Source: Siphlonurus alternatus
Taxonomy: Eukaryota > Arthropoda > Insecta > Ephemeroptera > Siphlonuridae
Direction: 5' to 3'
NCBI GenBank assembly: GCA_949825025.1
Contig: OX463785.1
Coordinates: forward strand, 21,887,971 to 21,951,970
Length of the DNA stretch: 64,000 nt
Below the pieces are notes generated by a model. It worked only from the letters and a program-made list of their open reading frames with translations, was not told the origin of the DNA and ran no database searches. The translations under genes were made by a program, and so were the position numbers. This document shows positions 28,390 through 43,300 of this stretch, piece by piece. Position 1 is the stretch's first letter. The number at the start of each line of letters is the position of its first letter.

Positions 28390-31300
28390 ATTAATGTAGG
28401 TTTTCCATTGTGAGGAAGAACAAATTGCAAATCGTCCCTCGTCCGGAATAATGAGCTATCTGTCTATCATGATCTCGTTGTAATAATAAGCTGTCTGCTA
28501 TTTCAGGTGAGCGCAAAAATGAGCTTTATTTTATACTGATTGACAGCTCATAATTGCGCTCACCTGAAATAGCAGATAGATCATTATTGCAATGAAATCG
28601 TGGGAAGCAGATAGCTCATTATTCCGGACGGGGTTAATATTGAATCATGATTTTTATGTAAAATAATAAAAAAATCATGACTGAAATTCTTTATTATTAA
28701 ATAAATTAATGACAACATAGAAAGCATTAACAAAATGGAGGTAAAGTGCGACATGCCGCGGCTGATTTTTTGACGGTGCAAAGGAAAATTTGGGGACACG
28801 GACACATATTGCTGAGCCAAGAGCCCGCTGTTGTTGCAAGACCTGTAGGTGAATCTACGTCGGTGACTTTCTTGCCGTCTGCATACACCGCATATCCGGT
28901 TACTGGTGCACCGGAAGTGGAGTTCATAGCGTTAACCGGAAGCCACGTGACCAGCATGGTGCCATCTTGAGGACCGGATTCCACTTGGATGTCCACGGGG
29001 GGGTCTGGTAGCCCTGGGACCGAGAGCACCAATCAGCGAGGTTTCGGGAAAAGGCGGGAAAAAAATTAAAAATTGGATGCATAATTGTGTATATTATAAA
29101 CTATCAGAGATGTTTGTGTCTTATGGTCTAGTGTCTGGGAGTTTCATACGGTTTTCCAAAGATGACGCAAAAGCGGGAGTGTCTATATATAACCATACAA
29201 AAACTCATAAGTAAACTCATTGGTAGAACCACAGTGAGGCTACAGTAAAATTAATTTTAAATTCTACTGGAAGTAGACGGAAGTTTTAAGATTGTCGCAC
29301 AGAAATGCCAGAAATCTTACATTTCCATATTGACTTCCGGATGGAATATCATAAAAATTTGACTGTACCGTTCTGAGAAATTTTTGGAACACAAGTGAAC
29401 TTTCAAGAGAAAGCTAACATCTGGGGAAATACTGGAAATGACGTAATTTCCGCTTCCGGTTACAACAGTATAACCCGCATTGGGAGAGGTATTACGTCAT
29501 TTCCGAAAGTTTAAAACTCACTTGAAGCACAATACACTTCGACATCTGATACATACATCTCTGATGGTTTCAATTAATGTTGTTATTAATGCGAATGTAT
29601 ATTTTTATTATGTTTAGTTTTTCAGGTTTCATAATTGAAAATTATGTAAGTGTTCAATAACAACTTCAATGTGTTCAATAACAACTTCAATAATACTAAT
29701 TGAAAATTTATTTTCTATTTTATATTGTAAATTAATATTTCACATTTAGTTAGATTCGATATAAATTTTAATGAAAACAATAATTACTTTTTTACAGTGA
29801 TACGTAGCATGGGTTACAAAATTTAATGTATTATTATAATAATATATCATAAAATGGTGAGGTTAATTTAGTTTAAAATGTTATTAGAATTATATTTTAT
29901 TTTTAAAATATTTATTAAAAAAATAATTTTATTGATTTAAAATTAAACAATATGAAATAAAAAATCATTTAATAAAATTATAACGTTTAAAAGCAAGCAA
30001 AACATCAAGCTTTTGGTCAAAAACACGACGAATAGCATGCACATTTAAATGATTTAGCTAGCATTTTGAAGTGAATTATAAAATAATGTTAACTTAATTT
30101 TTTTTATTTAAATCTGATTTATTTTACGGGCAAATATTGAAAATTAGAAAAATTGCAATATTTCTCAGCTATTCGTAAATACACAAAAATTTATCAAGAA
30201 TCTAATGAACCTTCTGAACAGGGTACGTAAGGTTCAAATTATTATTATCATTTGATTCTGTACTTATGAACTCATTAACATTATTTAAGTATTACAAGTG
30301 AGTTAATAATTTACGTGAATTGACTTAACAACATTAAAACAGTGTAATGAGACATGCTGATACATGTGATAACAAGTTTGTGATCTGTGCATCAACAACA
30401 TAGATATCTGTAAAGGTTATAGTCAAAAATCGTTTGTCGGGTGGTCAGAAAAGTTCAATTTTTTCTATTATAACTTTTCTGTGAATAAAATCGGTTTGTA
30501 TTGTTATTAGTCCATATGTCCCAATATTAAATAATTTTATTTTTAATGGGTACTATACAATCATAACCACGAAAGAGAAATTTAATATGATCTACAATTA
30601 TAATCAAGTATTGGGACAAAAGACATGTGATGAAAATCATAATATTTTCTTAGAAATATTTAAATAATAAAATATGTATCATTAGACAATAATTTCAAGG
30701 TTTAAATTTGAAACAATTAAGGACAGCTTAATTACAATTAGTGAATTGTCTTCATACATAAAATTTTTAGATGCAATCTATCAAATTTTAGATTGAGATT
30801 GGTACTATTATTTTAGCATGTATGCCAAATAATTGCAATAATATTTTTTAAGTTATTACTGTTATTAGGGATCACGAGAAGAAATTTGAACATTTTTGAA
30901 GCAACATGTGGGAACGTCAAATAAATAATACAATACTTAAAATTCCACCAATCCTGGCATTAAATTAAAAATCAACATCAAAGTTGCAATGAAACCTATT
31001 TTGATTTACTTTTAATATTTCTAAAAAAATAATATAACAGAAAAAAAAATTCAAATCATCATTGCACATATTAACGTATTTTGTATCTCCATTCATTAAA
31101 TTTAATTACCAAAAATGAGAAAAGTGGGGAAAGAGGTTAATATAATGAATGAAATACCAACATGCAATTTGATAAAAATACTACAATTAGCCAAAAAACT
31201 GTTATTATATAATAATTTAGAATAACAATATTTATTAAACAAACATAAATAAATTGAAGTAGATTAAATCACCTTTACTGCCTGTCCATGCAAGCCATAG

Positions 31301-34300
31301 ACAACAAAAAAATAAGAAATTTTTATGAATATATAGGCGACACATACGTACACAAATACAGCTAGCTGCTTTTTTTTGTAATATAATAATAGTTTCTTGC
31401 AAGACTAAGCCAGGACAAGTTATATTGTTGTTTTAATGTAATTAGGCCATGTCATTTGTGTAGTAAATAATTTGTTGTTGATATATTATTAATTTATTGA
31501 AGAATTTTCGCCTATTTATATGTGTTGTTTTTAGGCTGGTTATATTATAATCTAGTTACTTCAATTATTTACTTCACATGTTATATTAAGTTTGTATTGA
31601 TAGATATTCATTAATTAGGAAATATAACAATAATTTTATTTATACACATTTACTCAGTCAATCAAGAGATGATCATGTGCTCGTTAGCTTTAGTGTGCAT
31701 GACCGTAAATTTATTTCTGATTTTTGTTATTTTTAACAAATTACTATTAAAAATATAATATATTAAATAACACATTTTTTTCATTAATTAAAATAATTTT
31801 ATAACAAGCCATCAATAAATTTAATATTTAAAATAGATATTTAAATTTAATCACACATACAAAAATTATTTATTTTTATTTAAATTTTTAATTCTGAAAC
31901 ATATTATATTACTCTATCGTAAATAATTTGAAACAATTATTTTTGTAAGACTTTAAGCTTGATATATAATTACATAGTATATCATTTAGGGTATGTCGTT
32001 CTGAAATAAATTAAATCAATTTCATGCATAAAATCTTCATATTTAATTTGCACTAATCTACAACAAAGTGCTAACATAAAAAACATTACATTAAATTTAA
32101 ATATCTATTAAATAATGACATGACCTTTTTTTTAATTAATAATATCTAAATGAAGACTAGGGATACACCAAGCTATTAAAATAGAATATTGATTTCTAAG
32201 CTAGAGGGGCTGGTTGATAGACCTTCCTACAACTCAGGGTCTCAGGGTTGTTACCTTTAGGTAGTGTCCTAAAGTCAATGTGACACGACAGCCTCTCGAC
32301 CTGTTGGTTGTTCTTCTCATCGAAGTATGGTGCTCGGATGTTTTTTGCTCGGACTGTCACCCTGTAGGTTGTGTTAGGGGCGAGACCTGGGGGGTAGATA
32401 CAAAGGGTGAGTTACAGTTAGAAGGGTGAGTTAACTCTGTAGGTTGTGTTAGGGGCGAGACCTGGGGGGTAGATACAAAGGGTGAGTTACAGTTAGAAGG
32501 GTGAGTTAACTCTGTAGGTTGTGTTAGGGGCGAGACCTGGGGGGTAGATACAAAGGGTGAGTTAACTCTGTAGGTTGTGTTAGGGGCGAGACCTGGGGGG
32601 TAGATACAAAGGGTGAGTTACAGTTAGAAGGGTGAGTTAACGCTGTAGGTTGTGTTAGGGGCGAGACCTGGGGGGTAGATACAAAGGGTGAGTTAGAATA
32701 CGGTTCATTGATAAAAAAGGTCAATGTGTCTATGTTGACTGAGGTTTTCTACAGTTCCTTCAGTCCTCAGCGAATAGTAATACAGTGCCTTAAATTATTA
32801 TCATTTTTTTTTTTAAATAATACAAATGCAATATTGTATGTCCTGTTGATAGTCTGATAATGTGTGTATGTGCTTATGTTTCTATTTTTTAGTATTTTAG
32901 GTGATCCATGTTGTTGTACAACCAGTTGTTTGAATAAATAAAATTAAATAAAATAAAAATGATGGTACGCGTAATAAATTTGGCCGTGGCCACCATTCAT
33001 TCCCTCCCTTATCCCTACTCATTACACCGCCTCGAACTCTAAGCTTATAGGGGGTTATCCCTTAAAAAAATCTTGAATGAAATGCTAAAGCATTGAAATC
33101 TGAAAGGTATAATGTTCCATCATAAAAAATAAAGAAGCTAAAGTTTTGGGTGTTCAAAATTGTGGGGCAATTTGCGGAAGAGAAAATTAATCTTAATTTA
33201 TTTGTATAAGCGTTAGTTACATTGACTTAGAGTGGTGTTATAAACCGTGGTTAGAAATCTAGATTGTCTTCTTTTGTGAATAGAGTCTAATTTATCTAAT
33301 TTGCAAACAAAATAAATATGTTAAACCACATAAATAATATCTAAGAAGAATCCAAACAAATAAAAATAATAAAAAAAAAAACGTTAAGTCAATGCAATGA
33401 TCTTTCGTATGAATAAGTAAGCTGGATAACAGATTGTAAGTTATTAAGGCTACACGAAGAGAAGGATTTGCTTAACGAATAGTGTTCCCAAAAATTCAGA
33501 ATAAGCGAGGTAATATTATGACATTACCCCTGCCGTATATGTAACCAGCTTCATATAAGTGTAGAACAAGTTGCCTAACTTAAAGGAGAGATGGTTTGAT
33601 GATATTTTTTATTAATATATTGCAATTTTTATTTTGTATTTTTTTTTTTAATTTAATTTTTTGTCTCAGTGCAACAAATAAATTTTGGTTTTTGTTAGCA
33701 AGACTTTTTTTTTATACACTTTTTTCAACCATTTATTATTAAATATATGTCTAAGAGACTGCATTTAATTTTTTAACATTTTAAGTTTTCAACGAAGAGT
33801 ACATATACACTCGTTGCCTCGGGAAATTTCAGTTTGGAATCACCGTTATGAAAGTATAACAACATGTTTAATAATGGAGTATTGTCCTCAATTTTTTTTA
33901 TTGCAGAAATGGATAGAGCGTGCAAAGTTATGCTACCCTGATTTTTTTCAGATTTTTTAGAACCCGGGAAGTATTTTTAAAAAATTATTGAAAGTCCTTT
34001 TTGTGACGTCACGCGGCGGCAAGTCCTCTCTTTTTCTTAAGGAGCGGCATCTCGTGACGTCATAAAAATAACTTTGAATAATTTTTTAAAAATACTTCCC
34101 GGGCTCTAAAAAATCTGAAAAAAATCAGGATAGCATAACTTCGCACCCTCTATCCATTTCTGCAATAAAAAAATTGAGGTCAATACTCCATTAAGGCTGC
34201 AAAATCAAAGTTTTCCAAGAGGACGATTGTACACAAAAACATGATTGAACTCCTTTACTCACCAGTAATGGTATGACGGTAGACCCCCGGTTTGAGGGTG

Positions 34301-37300
34301 CGGACCTCGACATTGTTGACACAGACGACATGTTGACAGTTGCTGTTGCTAGGCAACCAGGAGATGACCGCGGAGCTACTGGTCACGTTGGTAGCTCGTA
34401 CCGTGGTGGGGGCCAGAGGAACGTCCTTGCCCACCACCATCGTGCAGGCCGCGTCACGTGACGTCCGGCGGTTCGGGGTCACTGACCGCACGCTGATCCG
34501 GTGGGGCTGCAAATTGGAACACGTTAGTATGTGACGTCAGATGCAGAGTGACAAACGAAAATTTTGAAAATGACGCATTTTTTACATGTTTTTACTTTCG
34601 ATTGAAGCTAAATAAAAGCAGAACTAAGTAATTTATGTCAATTTTGGAAAATTTCAGGCATCAACTCTTTCTTTTTAGGCCGTAAGCATTAATACAGGGA
34701 CTGAGCTGACCCTAGGTAAATAGCCAGGTGATGACGTCATAATAGTTATTAAAATAACATGGGATTTTTCTATGATGACGTCACGATAATGACCACGCGC
34801 GTGATTCGGCAAGAGTGTACATTCTATTATTTATTACATTTTTTTTTTAAATTTCTCGTCTGTATAGCCTGTCTATTCAATGAATAGAACCTACAGGAAT
34901 GGAGGGCGGACAGAAAAGGCCGAGGTTGACCTAACACCCCTTAGAGTATCCCGACAACCCTTAAACCCTTAAGATGAGAGGATTATGAGTTTCTAGGAAG
35001 GATAGGTAAAAAGGTCTTGTGTTAGGAACTGCCCCAGAATTAATTGTGAGGATGAAAAATCACAGAAAACATCAAGGGAAACCAAAGCAAACTTAAAGCA
35101 CCATTCAGAATTGTCGGAATCGGAAAAAATTCCAATCACTTAATTGGCTCACTCTAGTAATCGGAAATTTTGAATTTTCTGATTGGTCGAGAGCTTTCCG
35201 AAGCAATTCTGGACGGAGCTTTAAAATACCCCAAAAATTGAAAACAATACCAAAAATTCATAGATAAAACTTACCCTGTTAGAATCTACTCCTTCTACAA
35301 GAGCTCTTGTTCGCTCCGAAGCTTTGACCGTAGTTTTCAAAACTCCATTGACGTATACATGGTAGCAGTCTATTGTTCCAGGTTGACAGTCCGGGGTATT
35401 CCACCCAATGAGAATGCTCTTGTTGAGCTGTCTCTCAAGGGTTAACTGCTTGGGCGGAGGTACTAGCACCGAGAAGAATGTATCTGTAGTCAGTCAGGCG
35501 GGCAAATCGCCACGCAAAAACTTCGCGTTAACTCCCACCTTACTTCCTATATCCCTCATAAAAAAAAATTATATCTGATTTTCTTTTTTTAAAATAAAAT
35601 AACCTACGCTTTAAAATAAATATATAATGAAAGGAAATTATAACATGTAATTAATGCAGTGCATAATAATTTCAAAATAAGCAGGCATAATGTAAATTGC
35701 AATCTTTGTGTAAAGGTGGATTTTAAATATGGAAATTTCTGAATGCGATCCGAATAATGCTCATTTGCTGTAACTTACTTGGGGGCATACATGACCAAAA
35801 TGTGTCAATTGCCCCAAAATACCAACCAACCAACCAGCTGTAACTTACACTTAAGCTACATTAGAGGCCTACAGGCCTCAAATTAAAAATTTGACAGTCA
35901 CAGAGAGTTGCTTGAGTTGACAATCAACATTTGGATTATTTTTTGCATGCACGATGCAGCTGCATGAGCGGGGGCTGCAAAGCAAGGATGCAGGTCCTTG
36001 ATGACGTCAAAATGACGTCACAACGCACAACCATATATACGCCGCCATGTTTTTGACGTCAATTTGACGTCATCAAGGACCTGCATCCTTACTTTGCAGC
36101 CGCAGCCCCCGCTCATGCAGCTGCATCGCGCATGAAAAAAATAAACCAAATGTTGATTGTCAACTCAAGCAACTTTCTGTGACTCAAATTTTTAACTTGA
36201 GGCCTGCATCCCTTTAAGAGCATCAAAATTTAATGTGCGATATGATTTGCTTCAAGCATAGAATTTCCTAGCTTGTGCGCCGAATTCGTAGCCTTGTGAA
36301 TACGCCTTTTATACTAAGGTTCCTATTTAACTTGGTTTTCGTCGGAAACGCTCGGGTGTCCTTCGGCTAAGCTCGGCCAATGCAGATCTTCGTTACAAAC
36401 AACAACCAATGACTGAAGACGTTACAAACACGACGATAAAACCAAGTTAAATGTGAACCAGTTTTAAAGTTGTTTTTTATCATTTCAGTAAGGGTTGTTT
36501 TTATTAGTGAAACTATAAAACAAAAAACATTACTGGTAATAGAAAAAAAAAAGTTTTTGAATTTTCTTTATTATTTTACATGCACGTTAATTTTATTTGT
36601 TGAGTATAATAAGTGAATCTGAAGTTTAGGCATGTAAATAGCGCACACATAGATTACATGTATAACAATTAAGTGAATTTAAATGCTTATTTAAAAAATA
36701 CATGTAATCTAATAAAAAACAATGGAATTTTTTACGTGTTTCATAGCAAGGGAGTTTTAATTTTTATGCTACTTATAGTAACTAATAAGTTGTTATATGT
36801 AACAATTATAATTTTTTTTAGCTTGAATTGATTTATTTTAAATTAAGTAGGTAGAAGGTATATCCATCATATTCATCAATGAAATAAAGCACGTGAGATT
36901 AAATGTATACTGTCCATTATTATTATTAATTTTATAATTTCAATGGGTGATCGAAGTAAATAATATTTTGAATACATCGAGCTATTTTTCCATTGAATAA
37001 TATGAGTTAGCTATGAAATTAAACATCTTACTATATCCTTAACTGTAAGGATCCTCTTTCAAAAACTGGTGATTTCACCCTAACCATTGTTAAGAATTCT
37101 GTAGTTTATATTTAAAATAGTTTTAAATTTAAAGTAAAATTTAAATTTTTCCATTTGTAAGATTTGTTTTTTGTTTCAGATCGATATTAAAATATTTTAA
37201 TTTATTAAACAAATTAAAATAATTTAATAATAATTTTTAATTTTAAAAATATGAAACCTGTATAAAAAATTGAACGTAATAAAAACTGAAACCTACATCA

Positions 37301-40300
37301 CAAGCTTTGAAAAATTTATTACGCGTTATCTTAATTATGGTAAATTTATTTATAGAATCTTGAAATGAAGATTGCAATTTACACTCTCAATATTATACAA
37401 AACTCTACAAAAAACACACGTACATATACCAACTTTTTTAAATCCAGTTGATACCACATTACTAATAATACTGTGCTGACAGAAGCATAATACAACATAT
37501 AACATGTGCAAGCATGCGGCGACACTTGACAATTAATAATCATGCCTTCACAATTTAACTAACATGCTATCTTAATATTAGTTTATATCGATGAGAAATG
37601 GATAAGATAAGATGAAAAATAGTTCTGTCAAAATGGTATGATCTTTTTGAGGGTTAAAATAAATGTACAGTATTGGAAAATAAAAATGGAACAAGTCGCT
37701 TGAAATGAGCACCATCAGTTCACTCACAGTACTAAACGGCAACACTGTCTTATATCATTGTGGCCTTTTACAGTTCAACAAATGTAAAATTACCACCGGA
37801 AGTAGCCGGAAATGGGAGGTTTTTGACTAAACTATGACAGTGAAAAATCTAAAACTTTGCAGAAATATTTAAATTAGGGATTTTAACCTATCTGCAAAAG
37901 TTTTAGATTTTTTCATCATCGTAGTTTAGCCAAAATCCTTCCACTTCCGACTTCCACTTCCGGTGATAATCTTACATTTGTTGAACTGTAGACTGAGGAG
38001 ATATCTGTGTCCTGGACTCCGACGGTGTTGCCAGATCGGACAACTGAGTGGACTAATGGTGCTTACTTCAACACTTCAGCATGTGAAGTGTTCCAGTTTT
38101 ACTGACTATAACTGTACTTTAAATATAGAGATAACAAGTTTATGAAAAAAATTCAATTTGCAAAAAGAAAAAGGTTACTGAATATAATTTTCAAAAAAAT
38201 GTAATGAAAAACAGATTGTGGGGATTTTTTGAGAGGGAGTTTTTGAATATTCACATCATAAAATTGCAATTTTTATGATACTATATAATATTATCCATTT
38301 CTCATATTAACAGATTAAAAATTTTCATTCCGTATTATGAATTAAAAATTTATCTAAAATTTTTAAAAATTTTGCAAGAGTAAGGGTAAAAAAATCAAAC
38401 AATAGCTATTGTGTATAAATGTGATTCATAAGCTTAAAAAATTGTATAAAGATTTATGCAAGAAAAGTGAAAGTATTGAAATCTACATGCAGTTATATAA
38501 AGCATCTATTTTCTAATTGATGTAAAGAACCATCCTATATAATAATAATAAAAAAACCTATCATATCAGAAAGAAATTCTGTAGCCTTAATTATTTTTAC
38601 TACTAAATATAAAGTGTCGCCTATCAAATTCTACAATAATAAAAAACTGCATTAAATAATTAATTAAAATTTGATAAACCCAATACGTACGTAATTATGT
38701 CGATTAGATAATTATATTTTTTTTAAAAATCAAATTATCTCGGTAAAATTGTGCAGAGAGGAGAAAGAATAGAGAAAAAAGGTGATAGAATATTGTGCAT
38801 AAAAATGTGCAAATATAATAATTATTATGCAAAGAAGTAATAATTTTTAAAAATTATAAAATTAAATACTGATTGCAAATATTATATAAATTGATTGCAT
38901 TGTGCGATAGTGCTGAATAAAATTTAAGCTAGCAAAAAACATTATAATTCACTGAAATATTTTTTATTTTGACACTTCGAAGGAAATTAGTTAAAATTTA
39001 TAGACTGTTTTTTACGTTTTTGAGAACATTTTATGGTTGTCGTGAATCCAAAAGCAATAATGAATTGTATTCTTATTTTGTATTTTTCAATCATATTATC
39101 GTATACAATTGGCCACAAGCTCGATTTATGAATGGAATTTTACACAAATTGTATTATTTTTGTAATATTTTAATTTAATGAAACTCCCTTTAATTTTTTA
39201 ATTTTATTAAACTTTTGAAATGTAAAATAAAAAATATGAAAATAATTTACAATTTTATATGTTCTTTATAAAACAAATACAATTTATTTCAAATAAAATG
39301 AAAACTCCCTAATTTAACAATAAACAATAATTAATTAATAATAAATTTTATTTTAAATTGTTTGTTTTATTTTATTGAAATATTTCAGCGAATTAATTGT
39401 AAAGAATGGTGCATAAAAAAGCTGCCTATAATAATGAACCCCATATTCCACTATCCATCTAAACCTTTGTTTAATTAAAATTAATTCCTACTTAATGTAA
39501 CCTAAAATTTACCTATAATTAATTAACCCAACTATCGCATTTTATTGTTATAATATTAGTATTATTTTTTTTAACAAAATATAATCATTTTGCAGAATTC
39601 AGAAACAAAAATATTTAAAATTCAATGCATTTTAATTTTATCAATATTAATGTTATACGTACACCCTTTAGTATAGAAAATATCCTTCAACATTAGATAA
39701 AAACATCGTTGATGTACGATTCAACCACCGGTGGATCACTTGACGATGGATATTTTCTAATAAAAGAGTGTACATTTGTCTTTGAATTCTGCAAGCAATT
39801 TAATATACAAGACAAATATATTTTTAGCAACAATGAACGAATATCGTCCAACAATTACGTCACAAACATTAACACATCACTGTCACATGGCTCCTGTCAA
39901 TCAAAATACTATACAATTTCATGTGTGGCAAATATTTTATTCAGTTATATTGCACAGGATCGACACCTACATAGAATTTTGACACTCAATATAATATATT
40001 TTTTAATTGTCGTTTTACTTTGCACTTATACTAATTTACTAATTTATTATTAGTAATATTTATAAATACATTTAATTAAAATATAATATCAATTTTTTAA
40101 CTACTTTGAACTACTTTTACTTTTTATAGAAATATTTTTATTATTAATTTTAAAATGTTTAAATTAAAATTAAAACAAAAAAATTGAAAATTTGTTAATT
40201 AATATATTTTTTTACACAAAAACTGAAAATTTAAATTTTAACGTTCTGTAATATGTGCATTCTAAATACCTAAATAGTTACATAGTTTTAAGCATGGCAA

Positions 40301-43300
40301 AGAATGACTGAATTGACTGAACAATTTTAGCTAATTGTAAATACCTATTTGACCAGATCATAGTAAAGCTTAATTATACCTTTTTCAAATTCTATGATTC
40401 AAATCTTGATTCACACTATATCTTTACAACTATGATTGCGGTTTCTTGGTGGCAATAGAGTAATGACCTCAATTTTTTTATTGCAGAAATGGATAGAGGG
40501 TGCAAAGTTATGCTACCCTGATTTTTTTCAGATTTTTTACAGCCCGGGAACTATTCTTAAAAAATTATTGAAAGTTCTTTTAGTGACGTCACGAGACACC
40601 GCTCCTTAAGAAAAAGATAGGACTTGCGCCGCGTGACGTCACAAAAGGGACTTTAAATAATATTTTAAAAATACTTCCCTGGCTCTAAAAAATCTGAAAA
40701 AAATCAGGGTGGAATAACTTTTCACCCTCTATCCATTTCCGCAATAAAAAAAAATGAGGTCAATACTCTATTGTCAGTTTTTTTTTTTTTAGTTTTTGGG
40801 TACCTAAAATTTACTTTGAACACATTTTGAAGCTAATTAAGATCTGGTTCGGTGACGTTACGTATTACTTGGTTTACAAGATTATAAAAAATGACAGAGA
40901 GAAACTTTTACATTAATATGGGTTGTCTCGATCAGCTGTTAATAAATAATAATTAATCATCTTGAACTTAATAATTTATTGTATGAAAAGAGTAAGTTCT
41001 GAGAAAGATTACCCTAGCTTTTTCTCCTCACTTACAGTATGTATTGTAATTTGCATACTCTTACTATCAGATTCAAAAAGGTGTACCTCTTAAGGTATAA
41101 CCTGAGAATTTGTCTGTCAAGGTCAAGAGGCGTGGCTATAGTGGCAACACTGTTTGCATTGGAATGCGCATAAATTTTTAGGAGGGGGTGGTGACAACAG
41201 TCCTTGAGAGCGTTGCCACATTTCTCATCACATATAGGTAACGATCATCGCCACGGTTCAAAATATATGAAAACAATTCAGAAAAAATAGTCTAAAAAAT
41301 TAGGTTTTAGTAAAAAAGAAGTAAAAGAATCTGTTGTATAGTTTTTTTGCAATGCTAATTAACAAATTTAACATTGGAAGGATACAAAATTCTCATTTAA
41401 ATAAATTAATTATAATTAAACCAACGGTTAAAAAATTCCGAAAAAATTCAGAGCTAATTTGACGATTGTTGTGAGTCCACCAAATTAATTTGAAGAAAAT
41501 CTGTTGTAGCGAATTTTTCGTCCAAATTTCTCAGGTTAAGCCTTAATGAAATACAAGTTCAATTAGGAGAAGTGTCACTTTTTTGGTTTTGATAGTGCTT
41601 GACATTTTCTGTGACTACCTACATTTCCCTCAGTGAAAACTGTTAAAATATTTGCCACACACCGACACGAAGACACGTAAATAATTCAGTTGTTCTTACC
41701 TGGTCCCTCCCCCATCGGGTCTTCGTCTTCCTCTTCAAGAATGTCCTCAAGTTCGAGGTAATTGTACTCCCCACCCATCCGCTTCAAATACATTCCATCT
41801 GTAATGAAACCAGGGTCAGTCAGGTGGCGCCAACTGGTCAGGTCAACAACTAAAACACGTACAAGTGTACAAGTGGAAGATTGTTGTCCTAGCTGGAAAT
41901 TGTAAGTTACTTCTTTCATAAGATTTGTTTTATTTTGATTAAAATATTTGCAATAAGGTTAATAAACTATTTTTAATTTTTAATTTTTTTTTTTTTTTTT
42001 TTTGCAATGGACTATAATTATATTTAAGAATTTGTTTTGTTATTTTAATGAGAAAAATGTTTAAGCACTGCAATGGTAATGTATCAGTATATTTTACGTA
42101 CATTTTATTAATTCATTTATGCAATAAACAATTATATAAGATATATTTTATATAACAATAATAAAAGAACTTTAATTAACTTTTAATTTCATATTTCTAA
42201 TTAAATGGATAATAATTATTTTATATATTTCAATTTATATTAAGTCAAATTTCAATTTAAAACAAAACTATTACTTCATTGATAACGTAACTCCTGATTA
42301 ATAAGTATAACTATAGCCAAGTAATTTTAAGAAAAGAGGTAAAAAAAATGCAACTAAATCAGATATGCTTGAAGAGTCTGTAACGCCTCCACAAAGTGAG
42401 GGAAAATCACACAAAAAAAGTTCACATTCATAATTTACTTTTTTTTATAAAATCATTTTATTTTGTATCGAGACGAATTCTATTATTGCCTTAATAGACA
42501 ATAATGGTTGCATTTTTTTATTTCATAATTAGAAAATATACCTAAAATTATGCTTTTCTGAATTTTTTCAGATTTTTTGGAGTGCGGGAACTAATTTTAA
42601 AAAAAATATTTAAAATCTCTGAATTAGGGTGGTACACCTGATGGGACAACCGTGACGTCATTTATCGTGCTGTGATTGGCTATTGATGACATCACGGTTG
42701 CTGTGATTGGCTGTTGATGACGTCACGTTTGTCCCATCAGATGTACCACCCTAATTCAGATATTTTAAATATTTTTTAAAAATTAGTTCCCGCACTCCAA
42801 AAAATCTGAAAAACATTCAGAAAAGCATAATTTTATGTATATTTTCTAAGTATGAAATAAAAAAATGCAACCATTATTGTCTATTAAGAGATGTGGCAAC
42901 AAAGAGAGCTTTTTTTTTTGTGTTATTAGAACTTATCAGCAGTCATTGTAATCGATAGTGAAAAAAGTTGCATTTTATTTTGTGTAAGTTTTGGGCAAGT
43001 AAATTTTATAGTATTTTGTTACTGAATGAGAATGTAAATAAACAATCTCTTACATTTCCAGCTCCATATAACAATCTTTCATTTGTTTATAATATAGACG
43101 GAAATACCAAGCGAACGACACGAAACTCTACAAGCTGCAAACTGCCAATTAATTCATCTAATAAATAGTAGGGGAAAAATTGTTAGTAGAAAATTAGCAC
43201 ACAAATTTATAAATTAATTCATTTTAAAATAAAATGTAACAATATATTGGAATATTGATTTTTGCTTAAAACAAAAATATTTCAAAAAGAAAATACAAAA

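Larger units (their letters stand above)
26361..28842. other. Rbp: intron 18
   Basis: 2.5 kb. Contains family A, G and U elements and an ATTT microsatellite. No other exon seen. It splits FN3-3. Confidence 0.8.
35484..41699. other. Rbp: intron 14
   Basis: 6.2 kb, the largest intron. Contains nested L2/I, M2, nested V1/S4, B4 and F1 elements. Stretches 36470-37660, 38110-40440 and 40780-41080 are AT-rich with nothing recognised. Confidence 0.75.

Noticed and set aside
32524..32724. 66-codon minus-strand ORF with repeated [11 protein letters not shown]
   Set aside because: Reading of the acceptor minisatellite in a frame unrelated to RIM-BP; reported as a repeat instead.
34273..34534. Plus-strand ORFs over FN3-2
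   Set aside because: Antisense shadows of exon 16.
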